This document shows positions 1 through 7,485 of a stretch of DNA of 15,405 nt, piece by piece (the first letter of the stretch is position 1; every line of letters starts with the position of its first letter). Source of the stretch: an uncultured Clostridia bacterium (GTDB lineage: Bacteria > Bacillota > Clostridia > Oscillospirales > Ruminococcaceae); NCBI GenBank assembly GCA_947632425.1, contig CANRPG010000026.1:1-15405 (forward strand), given 5' to 3'. Under the pieces are notes generated by a model. The model ran no database searches and had not been told where the DNA came from. It saw only the letters and a program-made list of their open reading frames with translations. The translations under genes and the position numbers were made by a program.

Positions 1-400
1 CGACGGCGAAATAGAAGAAGGTCAGGTGTGGGAAGCAGCAATGTTCGCCGCCCACTATCAGCTCGATAACCTCGTAGCTATAGTTGATAACAACGGCTTG
101 CAGATAGACGGCAAAATAAGCGACGTCTGCTCACCTTACCCCATAACCGATAAGTTCAAGGCTTTCGGCTGGCACGTTATCGAAATGGACGCCCACGACT
201 TTGATTCTATAGAAAAAGCCTTCAACGAGGCCGAAACAGTCTCGCAGATGCCCGTAGCTATTATACAGAAGAGCGTTAAGGGCAAGGGCGTTTCGTTTAT
301 GGAAGATCAGGTATCATGGCACGGCACAGCCCCCAACGCGGAGCAGTACGCCGCCGCTATGGAGGAGCTTGCGAATACTTTGAAAGGCTTGGAGGGTTAA
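1..400 (+). CDS. Transketolase, N-terminal subunit (partial, 5' end outside window)
   Basis: This is the last 132 codons of a split transketolase N-terminal subunit, read in frame from base 2. The thiamine-diphosphate enzyme moves two-carbon units between sugar phosphates in the non-oxidative pentose phosphate pathway, in the cytoplasm. The visible reading frame starts inside the TPP/metal motif: DGE at the window edge, then EGQVWEAAMFAAH, and the closing VDNNGLQ about 25 residues later, which is the GDG...NN signature. The later VKGKGVSFMED and WHG blocks are also typical of the family. The GTG at base 26 is an internal valine codon, not the start. The gene ends 3 bases before the C-terminal subunit gene, and its last codons hold that gene's ribosome binding site, so the two are probably translationally coupled. 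Identification is firm; the true start lies upstream. Confidence 0.95.
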   Translation, partial: DGEIEEGQVWEAAMFAAHYQLDNLVAIVDNNGLQIDGKISDVCSPYPITDKFKAFGWHVIEMDAHDFDSIEKAFNEAETVSQMPVAIIQKSVKGKGVSFMEDQVSWHGTAPNAEQYAAAMEELANTLKGLEG

Positions 401-403
401 TAT

Positions 404-1348
404 ATGTCAGATGTTGTAAAAATAGCCACAAGAGAAAGCTATGGCAATGCCCTTGCTGAACTTGGCGATAAATATGAAAATTTGTATGTCCTCGATGCGG
501 ATCTCGCAGCCGCCACAAAAACGGGCATATTCAAAAAGAAATTCCCCGACAGATTTTTTGACTGCGGCATAGCCGAGGCGAATATGATGGGCGTAGCGGC
601 AGGTCTGGCAGCTACAGGCAAAATACCTTTCGCTTCGTCGTTTGCGATGTTCGCCGCAGGCAGAGCCTTTGAAATAGTCAGAAATTCCATAGGCTATCCG
701 CACCTTAACGTAAAAATCGGCGCTACCCACGCAGGCATTTCGGTCGGCGAGGACGGCGCAACACACCAGTGCAACGAAGATATCGCCCTTATGCGCACCA
801 TTCCCGGCATGACTATCATAAACCCTGCCGACGATGTCGAGGCAAGAGCGGCAGTCGCAGCAGCGGTCGAGTATGTTGGCCCCGTCTATATGCGCTTCGG
901 CAGACTTGCAGTGCCCGTTTTCAACGATAAAGACAGCTATAAATTCGAGCTCGGCAAAGGCATACAGCTACGTCAGGGCAGCGATATAACTATCATTGCT
1001 ACGGGTCTTATGGTGAACGAAGCCCTCATAGCCGCCGATACCCTCAAAGAGCAGGGCATAAGCGCGCGCGTTATCAATATCCACACCATTAAGCCTATCG
1101 ACCGCGAAATAATCGCAAAAGCCGCCGCCGAAACAAAGCTTATCGTCACCGTTGAGGAGCATAGCATAATAGGCGGTCTGGGCAGCGCGGTTACAGAAGT
1201 CGTCTGCGAAGAATGCCCCTGCAAGGTAGTGCGCATCGGCGTAAACGATGAGTTCGGCTGCTCGGGCCCTGCCGTAGAGCTTCTCAAAAAATTCGGTCTT
1301 TCAAGCGATAACATTATCAAGACCGTAAAACAGCTTCTCGGCAAGTAA
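404..1348 (+). CDS. Transketolase, C-terminal subunit
   Basis: The 314-residue protein is the second half of a split transketolase and would form the heteromeric enzyme with the product of the gene just upstream. The pyrimidine-binding domain is visible at about residues 1-165: CGIAEANMMGVAAG carries the catalytic glutamate (E58) that activates TPP. The GATHAGISVGEDGATHQ block (residues 107-122) is the substrate-facing loop found in transketolases and DXS-type enzymes. The C-terminal transketolase domain follows from about residue 185 (TIIATGLMVNEAL, then VEEHSIIGGLGSAV). Length is normal for this subunit. The ATG is preceded by GGAGGG at 391-396, inside the end of the previous gene. A terminator lies 18 bases after the stop, so this ends the operon. 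Two-gene transketolases of this type are common in Clostridia. Confidence 0.95.
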   Translation: MSDVVKIATRESYGNALAELGDKYENLYVLDADLAAATKTGIFKKKFPDRFFDCGIAEANMMGVAAGLAATGKIPFASSFAMFAAGRAFEIVRNSIGYPHLNVKIGATHAGISVGEDGATHQCNEDIALMRTIPGMTIINPADDVEARAAVAAAVEYVGPVYMRFGRLAVPVFNDKDSYKFELGKGIQLRQGSDITIIATGLMVNEALIAADTLKEQGISARVINIHTIKPIDREIIAKAAAETKLIVTVEEHSIIGGLGSAVTEVVCEECPCKVVRIGVNDEFGCSGPAVELLKKFGLSSDNIIKTVKQLLGK

Positions 1349-1366
1349 TATACTATATTAAATACT

Positions 1367-1398
1367 AAAGTCATCGCCATAGCGCGGTGACTTTTTTT
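1367..1398 (+). terminator. Rho-independent terminator of the transketolase operon
   Basis: An 11-bp stem (AAAGTCATCGC at 1367-1377 with GCGGTGACTTT at 1384-1394, one U-G wobble) has a 6-base loop and runs into seven T residues (1392-1398). Confidence 0.9.
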
Positions 1399-1454
1399 GC
1401 TTTTCTTCGTTAATAAAAATATCATATTTAGTTTACAAAACGTTTACAAAAAAC

Positions 1455-1495
1455 TTGTAACATTTCCTGTGTAACGTGTGTACTTATTATTGAAA
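1455..1495 (+). promoter_or_regulatory. Bipartite upstream element, copy A
   Basis: This element has three fixed blocks: TTGTAACATTTCCT, then 10 variable bases, TGTACTTATT, 2 variable bases, and TGAAA. It lies about 50 bases upstream of the lipoprotein gene at 1546. A second copy with identical spacing lies at 5145-5185. It is preceded by a direct repeat GTTTACAAAA (1431-1440 and 1442-1451). A promoter or regulator site is the likely role, but the blocks do not form a good -35/-10 pair for the housekeeping sigma factor. Confidence 0.5.
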
Positions 1496-1545
1496 ACTTA
1501 AATTTTGCCGATTTGGGGCGAAATATATAGAAAGGAAATGATGTT

Positions 1546-2727
1546 ATGAAAAAGTTGAGAAGAATTTTAGGCTTGTCAGTCGCGGCAGCCCTCGCGGCAA
1601 GTATGCTGACCGCCTGCCAAAGCAGTGAAAGAGAAACCTACTTTGAGGAAAACTCCGCAGGCGAGATAGTTGACAGCGCACTTCTGGAAAAAATCGAGCA
1701 GGAGTCGCAGCCGCTAAATACCAAGGTAGAAAATTATAGCTGTCACTCGGGCAAAAATCAAGTGATCGGCAGTACTAATATCACGGTTGACGACAAGTTT
1801 CTGTATGTGTATGATGTCATGGGCGATCAGGGGTATGTTAAGGTAGACCTGCAAAGCGGCGAGGTGATTCCTCTTTGCGATGTTGCAGGCTGTACGCATG
1901 ATCCGAATATTTTCCCCGACTGCATAAATGATCGGTGGTTTCCTGATATTACAGCAGTTGGCGATGAACTGTGGTATGACTACGAAAATAAGCTGGTCGC
2001 AATAAAAGACGGCAAAGAAGAAGTTATATACGAAAACAAGTATTGTACCGAGTATGAAAAAGCCACCTATAAAGAAAGCCCCAACGATAAGTATAGCCTT
2101 TCTTTTATAGCAGCAGATGATGATCATATGTACCTTTTCGGCCCGACATATGTTTTGCAGCTTGACAGAAACACTATGCAGGTTTCTAAAACTATTGACC
2201 TGACGACCGAAGCACATCTGTGGACTCCGTTTGTATATAAAGGAAGCATATACTTCTGCAACGAATTGAATGAGGCGTTCAGAACCGATATAGAAAGCGG
2301 CGAGACCAAAAAACTCGGCGACCATATCAACAGCGTGTATGTATATAACGATACTATTTATTATACAGACTGGAACGGCGGCGCTGTGATACTGTATAAG
2401 GCTGACCTTGATCTTCAGAATTCTGAAAAACTGCTCGATGACTGTTACATGAACTTTGTGATAAAAGACAACAAGCTGTTTTATTCAAAAAAATCGAGCG
2501 GTGAAGTAATGTGCTATGACCTCGATACAGGCGAAAATAAGCTTATTTATAAAGACATGGAGAGCGGCGTTTCAATTATCACCGCAGACTATATCGACAG
2601 AGTATTCTTCATAGGCGACTATGTTGACCCCGATGATACAAGCAAGCAATATGATGTGATAGCCTCTGTACGCACCGACGGCAGCGATCTGTGGGTGAAA
2701 AAGTTTGAAGGCAGTATATATGATTAA
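1546..2727 (+). CDS. Exported lipoprotein with propeller-like repeats
   Basis: This 393-residue protein has a lipoprotein signal peptide: a basic start (MKKLRRI), a hydrophobic core, and the lipobox LTAC with the lipidated cysteine at residue 24. It should sit on the outer face of the membrane. The mature part is rich in short beta-strand units of the type hydrophobic-Y-x-D followed by a turn with SGE or TGE (DLQSGEVI, DIESGETK, DLDTGENK, and NDTIYYTD between them). That is the pattern of seven- or six-bladed propellers, like the DUF5050-type clostridial lipoproteins. A cysteine cluster, C111-x4-C116-T-H-x7-C126, sits in the first third. No catalytic motif is visible and ligand and role are unknown. 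The ATG follows AAAGGA at 1531-1536. The next lipoprotein gene starts 59 bases downstream with no terminator between, so cotranscription is likely. Confidence 0.75.
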   Translation: MKKLRRILGLSVAAALAASMLTACQSSERETYFEENSAGEIVDSALLEKIEQESQPLNTKVENYSCHSGKNQVIGSTNITVDDKFLYVYDVMGDQGYVKVDLQSGEVIPLCDVAGCTHDPNIFPDCINDRWFPDITAVGDELWYDYENKLVAIKDGKEEVIYENKYCTEYEKATYKESPNDKYSLSFIAADDDHMYLFGPTYVLQLDRNTMQVSKTIDLTTEAHLWTPFVYKGSIYFCNELNEAFRTDIESGETKKLGDHINSVYVYNDTIYYTDWNGGAVILYKADLDLQNSEKLLDDCYMNFVIKDNKLFYSKKSSGEVMCYDLDTGENKLIYKDMESGVSIITADYIDRVFFIGDYVDPDDTSKQYDVIASVRTDGSDLWVKKFEGSIYD

Positions 2728-2786
2728 CGTCAGTTGTATCGCACACGGCGATATATGATATATAAAAATTTCAGGAGGTAATTAAA

Positions 2787-3845
2787 ATGAAAAAAGTAAT
2801 AGCAATTCTGACAGCACTGACCCTCGCGCTGGGCATGACCGCCTGCGCAGGCAAAGACAACAGCAGTACCCTCAAAGTGGGGGATCTGACCACCACCGCT
2901 CCTGCCGATGTTTCGGGAACCGATGACAGCTCTGCTGAGAGCGATGTAATACTGCCGGACAGCGTTTGGTGGGATTCAATGTTTTTGTATGTTTATGACG
3001 AAAACGGAAAGATCAAATACTGCGAAGACCCCGGCTTTGGAACTGCACCTCTCGACGAGGGCTTCAAAATAACCTTTCCCATCGAATTAAATTATAATGC
3101 AGAGGGCGTGGACAACGAAATAGATGCGAACGTGTATGTTATCTGCGACGGGCATCTGATAAAACACTCGTTCGATGAAAACGCAGAGCCGACCGAAAAA
3201 AGCGCTATCAAGCTGAGAAACGCAGTAGAAGAAACATTTGACTTATACATACCTCCGACAGAACTCGGCGACTTTGAGCAAAAGCATATGTGGGTGTGCA
3301 TTGTGACAGAGCCTGATTATGCGTTCAAATCTCCTGCGCAGGAAGTAGAGTTGTTCTTACATAGCAGTCTTGCGGTCAAGTCTACGGGCGGCGAGATCGA
3401 GTATACATCAGTCTACGAGGCGCAGGAAAAAGACTATATAGACGGCATAAGTGCGTCGATCGATTATGCGGTCAACATAGGTGAATACACCGGCAGTACA
3501 CCTCTTATACAAGATAACGGGGGAGCAGCCGCTGAAAAACCGCAGATAGACAGTGACAGCGACTTTGCCGTTACCGCATACCTTGACGACCTTGATTATT
3601 ATCTCGCGGTATTTTGTGACGGCGAGCTTATGAACGCTTTTGACGGCAAGCCGTTTATGAAGGTGAACTGCCGGGGCGAAAACGGCGCGCGCTCTGTAAA
3701 GTATTCGCTGGATAAGGATATCCTTCCCGAAAACGGCGAGCATACTTTCAGCGTGATAGCCCTGCCTAACCAAATAAGAGATGATGCACTTGATTACGGC
3801 AGTGTGGAATGCAGCAACAGGCATACGATAATTATAAACATGTAA
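2787..3845 (+). CDS. Exported lipoprotein, first of two tandem paralogues
   Basis: This 352-residue lipoprotein has signal peptide MKKVIAILTA onward and the lipobox MTAC, with cysteine 20 as lipidation site. A Ser/Thr/Asp-rich linker (about residues 21-52) tethers the rest to the membrane. Two modules share the same plan: residues about 113-177 (YVICDGHLIKHS ... FDLYIPPTELG ... MWVC) and about 265-330 (LAVFCDGELMNAFDG ... VKYSLDKDILPENGEHTFSVIAL). Each opens with a strand ending in C-D-G, which suggests an internal duplication of a beta-sandwich-like domain. I do not recognise a named family and no enzymatic motif is visible. The start has a very strong ribosome site, AGGAGG at 2773-2778. The next gene starts 25 bases later and is a close paralogue, with near-identical DNA over the first 120 bases. 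Confidence 0.8.
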   Translation: MKKVIAILTALTLALGMTACAGKDNSSTLKVGDLTTTAPADVSGTDDSSAESDVILPDSVWWDSMFLYVYDENGKIKYCEDPGFGTAPLDEGFKITFPIELNYNAEGVDNEIDANVYVICDGHLIKHSFDENAEPTEKSAIKLRNAVEETFDLYIPPTELGDFEQKHMWVCIVTEPDYAFKSPAQEVELFLHSSLAVKSTGGEIEYTSVYEAQEKDYIDGISASIDYAVNIGEYTGSTPLIQDNGGAAAEKPQIDSDSDFAVTAYLDDLDYYLAVFCDGELMNAFDGKPFMKVNCRGENGARSVKYSLDKDILPENGEHTFSVIALPNQIRDDALDYGSVECSNRHTIIINM

Positions 3846-3870
3846 CATGAAACCTTAGGAGGAAAATAAA

Positions 3871-5025
3871 ATGAAAAAAGCATTAGCAATTTTGACCGCA
3901 TTTACCCTCGCACTGGGCATGACCGCCTGCGCAGGAAAAGACAGCAGCAGTACCCTTAAAGTGGGGGATCTGACTACCACCGCCCCTGCCGATACTTCGG
4001 GAAGCGACACTTCGGGAACGGACAACAGTTCTTCCGAGAACGAAAGGTACGGCGCAGATGGCGATATTACAGCTGCTGACAGAAGCATGGGAGTAAGTAT
4101 TTTCGATGAAAATGGAAAAATACTGATAACTGGTCAACCCGGATATGAGCCGCAAAATATCAACAAGGGCTTTAAAGTAACTAAATGGGGTGATGTAGTG
4201 CTTGACGTGAAAGGCGACGTAAATGCGAATATTTACGTTTTCTGCAACGGGCAGATGATAAAGCACTCTCTTGAAGAAAACGGAGAGTATACAGAAAAGA
4301 CCACCGTTACGCTGCCCAACGGAGAGGTAGAAAAGCCCTTTGATATCTATATCGCTCCCACAGACCTTGGCAAAGTTGAAAGAGGTATGATGTGGGTGTG
4401 CTTCGAGTATGAGCCTGATTATGTTCCAAAGTCAAATTTAGGCGAAATAGCCTTGCTTGAATGCAGTTATATGCCTGTATCTTCTGACGGCGAAGCAGCC
4501 GAAGAAGCGCTGTCTGTATATGAAGCGCAGGAGCAGGATTACATATACGGCGAGCACCCTATCGCTTCTGGCGAGACCCCGACTTATGAGACTACTGAGA
4601 ACGAGGAATGGGTAGTGGATGACTCTGAAGTGCATGATATTGATATAGGCAGATATGACGAGCAGCTTCATTCTACATCAGCACGTTCAGCAAACGATAT
4701 TGCGGTAATAGATAAAGATGCCGACTTTGCTGTAACAGCGTATATGGAAGAAGATGTCAACTATTACCTTGTTGTGTTCTGCGACGGTCAGCCTATAAAC
4801 GCTTTTGACGGCAAAATGTTCATGAAAATAAACTGTCAGGGCGGCAAGCGTATGGTCAAGTATTCCCTCGATAAAGAGCAGCTGCCCGAAAACGGCGACC
4901 ACTCCTACAGCGTGTTGGCATTGTCAGATCAGGAAATAGTCGTTGAAGGACCGCATGGTACTCCGATGAACTCACCGGACAGTTCGCTCCAAAGCAACAG
5001 ACGTCTTGTCAAGATAGAGAAATAG
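3871..5025 (+). CDS. Exported lipoprotein, second of two tandem paralogues
   Basis: This 384-residue protein is the paralogue of the preceding gene. Signal peptide and lipobox (GMTAC, cysteine 20) and the linker start STLKVGDLTTTAPAD are almost the same, and the linker then has an extra DTSGSDTSG step. Module one is at about residues 118-183 (YVFCNGQMIKHS, FDIYIAPTDLG, MMWVC, EPDY). Module two is at about 293-360 (VVFCDGQPINAFDG, VKYSLDKEQLPENGDHSYSV). Between them lies an acidic, poorly conserved spacer about 25 residues longer than in the partner. The protein ends about 24 residues after module two. Start ATG follows AGGAGG, and the 25-base gap from the upstream gene holds no terminator, so the pair is cotranscribed. 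No function can be assigned; an adhesin, ligand-binding or signal-sensing role at the cell surface would be guesswork. Confidence 0.8.
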   Translation: MKKALAILTAFTLALGMTACAGKDSSSTLKVGDLTTTAPADTSGSDTSGTDNSSSENERYGADGDITAADRSMGVSIFDENGKILITGQPGYEPQNINKGFKVTKWGDVVLDVKGDVNANIYVFCNGQMIKHSLEENGEYTEKTTVTLPNGEVEKPFDIYIAPTDLGKVERGMMWVCFEYEPDYVPKSNLGEIALLECSYMPVSSDGEAAEEALSVYEAQEQDYIYGEHPIASGETPTYETTENEEWVVDDSEVHDIDIGRYDEQLHSTSARSANDIAVIDKDADFAVTAYMEEDVNYYLVVFCDGQPINAFDGKMFMKINCQGGKRMVKYSLDKEQLPENGDHSYSVLALSDQEIVVEGPHGTPMNSPDSSLQSNRRLVKIEK

Positions 5026-5038
5026 CCTCCTTAAATTT

Positions 5039-5086
5039 AATGCAGCACAAAAAAAGAGAGGCATTATTGCCTCTCTCAGCTGCATT
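5039..5086. terminator. Convergent terminator between the lipoprotein genes and ktrA
   Basis: A perfect 9-bp stem (AGAGAGGCA at 5055-5063, TGCCTCTCT at 5068-5076, loop TTAT) follows an A-tract at 5049-5055. The A-tract becomes a U-tract on the - strand, so this is a good terminator for ktrA. An outer perfect inverted repeat (AATGCAGC at 5039-5046, GCTGCATT at 5079-5086) lengthens the structure and may let it also stop + strand transcripts. Confidence 0.85.
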
Positions 5087-5144
5087 GTTCAGTATATACA
5101 AATTTTCGACAAAATTTTGTGAGTTCCTACAAATTTCAAGTTCT

Positions 5145-5185
5145 TTGTAACATTTCCTCTCTTCAGCGTGTACTTATTTATGAAA
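5145..5185 (+). repeat. Bipartite upstream element, copy B
   Basis: This is the second copy of the element at 1455-1495. TTGTAACATTTCCT, TGTACTTATT and TGAAA occur at exactly the same spacing, with about 33 of 41 bases the same without gaps. No + strand gene follows: the 3' end of ktrA, read the other way, starts 22 bases later. It may be a leftover from duplication of the lipoprotein region, or it may start an antisense RNA into ktrA. Confidence 0.45.
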
Positions 5186-5206
5186 GCATTTTTATACGTC
5201 AATAAG

Positions 5207-5851
5207 TCAGAATTTGAAACACTTCTGAATGTCCTTTATCCCGCCGATGACAAAAACATTGTCACCCTCCTGCATCTGCGTGTCGGGCGAGGGGATAAAC
5301 ACTTCACCGTTTCTTTTCAGCGTAAGAATGTTTATGTTGAACTTCTTGCGTATGTCTATCTGCGAGAGCGTCTTTCCGTACCAGTCTTTCGGTATAACAA
5401 GCTCGTATATCGAGTAGTTGCTGTCCAGCTGAATAAAGTCGAGTATGCTGTCAGAGGCGTACCTTGTCGCAATGCGCAGAGCCATCTGCTTTTCGGGGTA
5501 TACAACTTCATCTGCGCCGTTTCTCAAAAGAAACTTCATCTGTATGTCATTCGTCGCGCGCGAGATAACTTTCTTCGCACCAAGCTCTTTCAGAAGCGAA
5601 GTAGCCTCCAGCGAAGACTGAAACAAGCTGCCCAGAGCCACAAAGCACAGGTCAAAATTGTCTATCCCCAAAGAGCGTAAAAACTCTTCGTTTGTGCCGT
5701 CACCTATGTTCGCAACGGTAACATACGGCAGCACCTCGTTTATGCTCTCTTCGTCTGTATCAACAGCCATTACCTCGCACCGCAGCTCCGACATTCTCTT
5801 AGCAATAGTGCTTCCGAACTGTCCCACACCTATAATAAGTACACTTTTCAT
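5207..5851 (-). CDS. ktrA: KtrA/TrkA-type potassium uptake regulatory subunit
   Basis: This cytoplasmic RCK protein gates the KtrB potassium channel encoded just upstream, with nucleotide binding controlling the complex. The N-terminal RCK (Rossmann) domain shows the glycine motif GVGQFG near the start, the acidic end of strand two (AVDTDEE), and the family block DGTNEEFLRSLGI...FDLCFVALG. The RCK_C domain covers roughly the last 75 residues (ELVIPKDWYGKTLSQIDIRKK ... EGDNVFVIGG). I chose the ATG at 5851 (protein MKSVLIIG, 214 residues), since AGGTG lies 8 bases upstream and MKSVLIIGVG is the usual family start. A GTG at 5860 in the same frame would add three residues. The gene follows the ktrB stop by only a few bases, with its ribosome site overlapping the end of ktrB, so the two are coupled. 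Confidence 0.93.
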   Translation of the reverse strand: MKSVLIIGVGQFGSTIAKRMSELRCEVMAVDTDEESINEVLPYVTVANIGDGTNEEFLRSLGIDNFDLCFVALGSLFQSSLEATSLLKELGAKKVISRATNDIQMKFLLRNGADEVVYPEKQMALRIATRYASDSILDFIQLDSNYSIYELVIPKDWYGKTLSQIDIRKKFNINILTLKRNGEVFIPSPDTQMQEGDNVFVIGGIKDIQKCFKF

Positions 5852-5860
5852 TTTTAACAC

Positions 5861-7204
5861 CTATCCTACAGTAATATTTTCAAGGGGCAAACGTGAATTG
5901 TTGCTTCCCGAAGACGAGAACGCCGCGTAAATAAGCGTAAGTCCGCCCACCCTTCCAAAGAACATAAGAACCATTAGTATTATACGCGATGCCAGCGATA
6001 GGGAAGTGGTAATGCCAAGCGTAAGCCCTACCGTTCCTATCGCCGAACCCGTTTCAAATAAACAGTCTATCAGCGGCAAGCCCTCAACAGTGCTTATTAT
6101 AACGCCGCCCACAAAAAACAGCGATAAATACATAAACAGTATCGCGCCGGCATTTCTCACCGCCGTGTCAGAAATTCGCCGCTTGAAGCACTCAACATCG
6201 TTTCGCCTGCTGAATACCGTTATCGCAGATAAAAACAGCACCGCGAACGTAGCAGTTTTCATACCGCCTGCCGTAGACCCCGGCGAGCCGCCTATCAGCA
6301 TGAGCACCGTCATGACCGCTTTGCCCGATTCGCTCATCTGCGAAAGATCCTGCGTGTTGAAGCCTGCTGTCCTCGTCGTTACCGACTGAAACAGAGAGCT
6401 CAGCACCCTGTCACCCATAGACATATCGCCGTATTCAAATATAAAGAAATATACCGCAGGCAAAACCACCAGTATAAGCGATGTCAGCAGAACCACCTTG
6501 CTCTGTAACGAGTACCTGCTCAGCCTGTGCTTGTGTGTTTTGATATCGCGTATCGTTATAAAGCCTATGCCGCCCACCGTTATAAGCAGCATTATCACTA
6601 TATTTATAAGTGCGTTTGAGCCGTATGTGCAAAGCGATGAGTATTGCTCCCTTATCCCCATAAGGTCAAATCCTGCGTTGCAAAACGCCGATATAGAGTG
6701 AAATATAGAGTACCATATGCCTTTCAGTATGCCAAAATCGCTGCAAAATACCGGAGCTAAAAGCACAGCCCCCACAAGCTCAGCAATGGCAGTCGCTATC
6801 AGTATGAACCCCGTCAGGCGTACGATCCCGCCCACCTGCGGCGCAGAAATAGACTCCTGCATAGTGCTTCGCTGCCAAAGACCTATCTTCTTGCCGGCGG
6901 CGCGCATAACAGCAAGGCTCACCGTTATAACACCCATTCCGCCGACCTGTATCATCATAAGTATAATTACCTGCCCGAACATCGACCAGTAAGTCGCCGT
7001 GTCGTGAACTATAAGCCCCGTAACGCAGGTAGCCGAGACCGCCGTGAACAGCGTGTCGCTGAAAGGCGTTACTATCCTGTCTTTCGTCGCAATCGGCAGC
7101 ATCAGCAAAAGCGAGCCCGTCAGTATTATGATAAGAAAGCTGAAAATTATTATCTGAAAAGATGACCTGCTTTTGTTGCTTTTCAATTTGTTTTTGTGAA
7201 ACAT
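5861..7204 (-). CDS. ktrB: KtrB/TrkH-type potassium transporter, membrane subunit
   Basis: This 447-residue integral membrane protein takes up K+ and works with the KtrA ring encoded next. The four pseudo-repeated M1-P-M2 units are visible through their selectivity-filter segments: ATCVTGL (residues 58-64), FCNAGFDL (174-181), TRTAGFNT (277-284) and GSAIGTVGLT (386-395). Each has the filter glycine. The intramembrane gating loop GGSPGSTAGGMKT (305-317) and the conserved arginine of the last M2 helix in GRVGGLT (R418) are present. Length is typical. The ATG follows AGGAGT at 7215-7210. It is the first gene of the operon. The 5' leader is short and shows no c-di-AMP riboswitch, which regulates some Ktr operons in other Firmicutes. 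Confidence 0.95.
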   Translation of the reverse strand: MFHKNKLKSNKSRSSFQIIIFSFLIIILTGSLLLMLPIATKDRIVTPFSDTLFTAVSATCVTGLIVHDTATYWSMFGQVIILMMIQVGGMGVITVSLAVMRAAGKKIGLWQRSTMQESISAPQVGGIVRLTGFILIATAIAELVGAVLLAPVFCSDFGILKGIWYSIFHSISAFCNAGFDLMGIREQYSSLCTYGSNALINIVIMLLITVGGIGFITIRDIKTHKHRLSRYSLQSKVVLLTSLILVVLPAVYFFIFEYGDMSMGDRVLSSLFQSVTTRTAGFNTQDLSQMSESGKAVMTVLMLIGGSPGSTAGGMKTATFAVLFLSAITVFSRRNDVECFKRRISDTAVRNAGAILFMYLSLFFVGGVIISTVEGLPLIDCLFETGSAIGTVGLTLGITTSLSLASRIILMVLMFFGRVGGLTLIYAAFSSSGSNNSRLPLENITVG

Positions 7205-7242
7205 ACCGCACTCCTATATTATAGTGTATACATACATTTTTA

Positions 7243-7251
7243 ATTATATCA
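7243..7251 (-). promoter_or_regulatory. Candidate ktrBA promoter (extended -10)
   Basis: On the - strand TGATATAAT (7251 to 7243) is a TGnTATAAT extended -10 box about 30 bases upstream of the ktrB ribosome site. No good -35 box lies 17 bases further upstream, which is common for extended -10 promoters. A second TATAAT closer to the gene (7222-7217) is less well placed. Confidence 0.5.
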
Positions 7252-7369
7252 TAACGTGCCTGAAGTTGTTGTTGAGATTTTTAATGATTTGTTAATATTG
7301 TGTTAATACTTTTCAACTTGTAAATTCTTAAACTTTTATTAAACTTGCTTTCCGATTTTTCCAAAAGCA

Positions 7370-7398
7370 TTGACATTTGTCATAATGTGTATTATAAT
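7370..7398 (+). promoter_or_regulatory. Promoter of the ABC ATPase gene, with dyad over the -35
   Basis: TTGACA (7370-7375), a 17-base spacer and TATAAT (7393-7398) form a perfect housekeeping promoter. The -35 box overlaps a perfect dyad, TGACA-TT-TGTCA (7371-7382), which is a possible repressor site. The leader down to the start at 7486 is about 80 bases and includes a small hairpin (GCGGA and TCCGC around ACAGA). Confidence 0.85.
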
Positions 7399-7485
7399 GT
7401 ACTTAACAAGTATTACGTTTGGTGCGGAACAGATCCGCGCTTTATGTGATAAACAAAATTTTTACAGAAAGGTAAGGTAAACAGT

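Noticed and set aside
5168..5680. 170-codon + strand open frame over ktrA
   Set aside because: It is the antisense of a clear RCK-domain gene and has no ribosome site or recognisable protein features.
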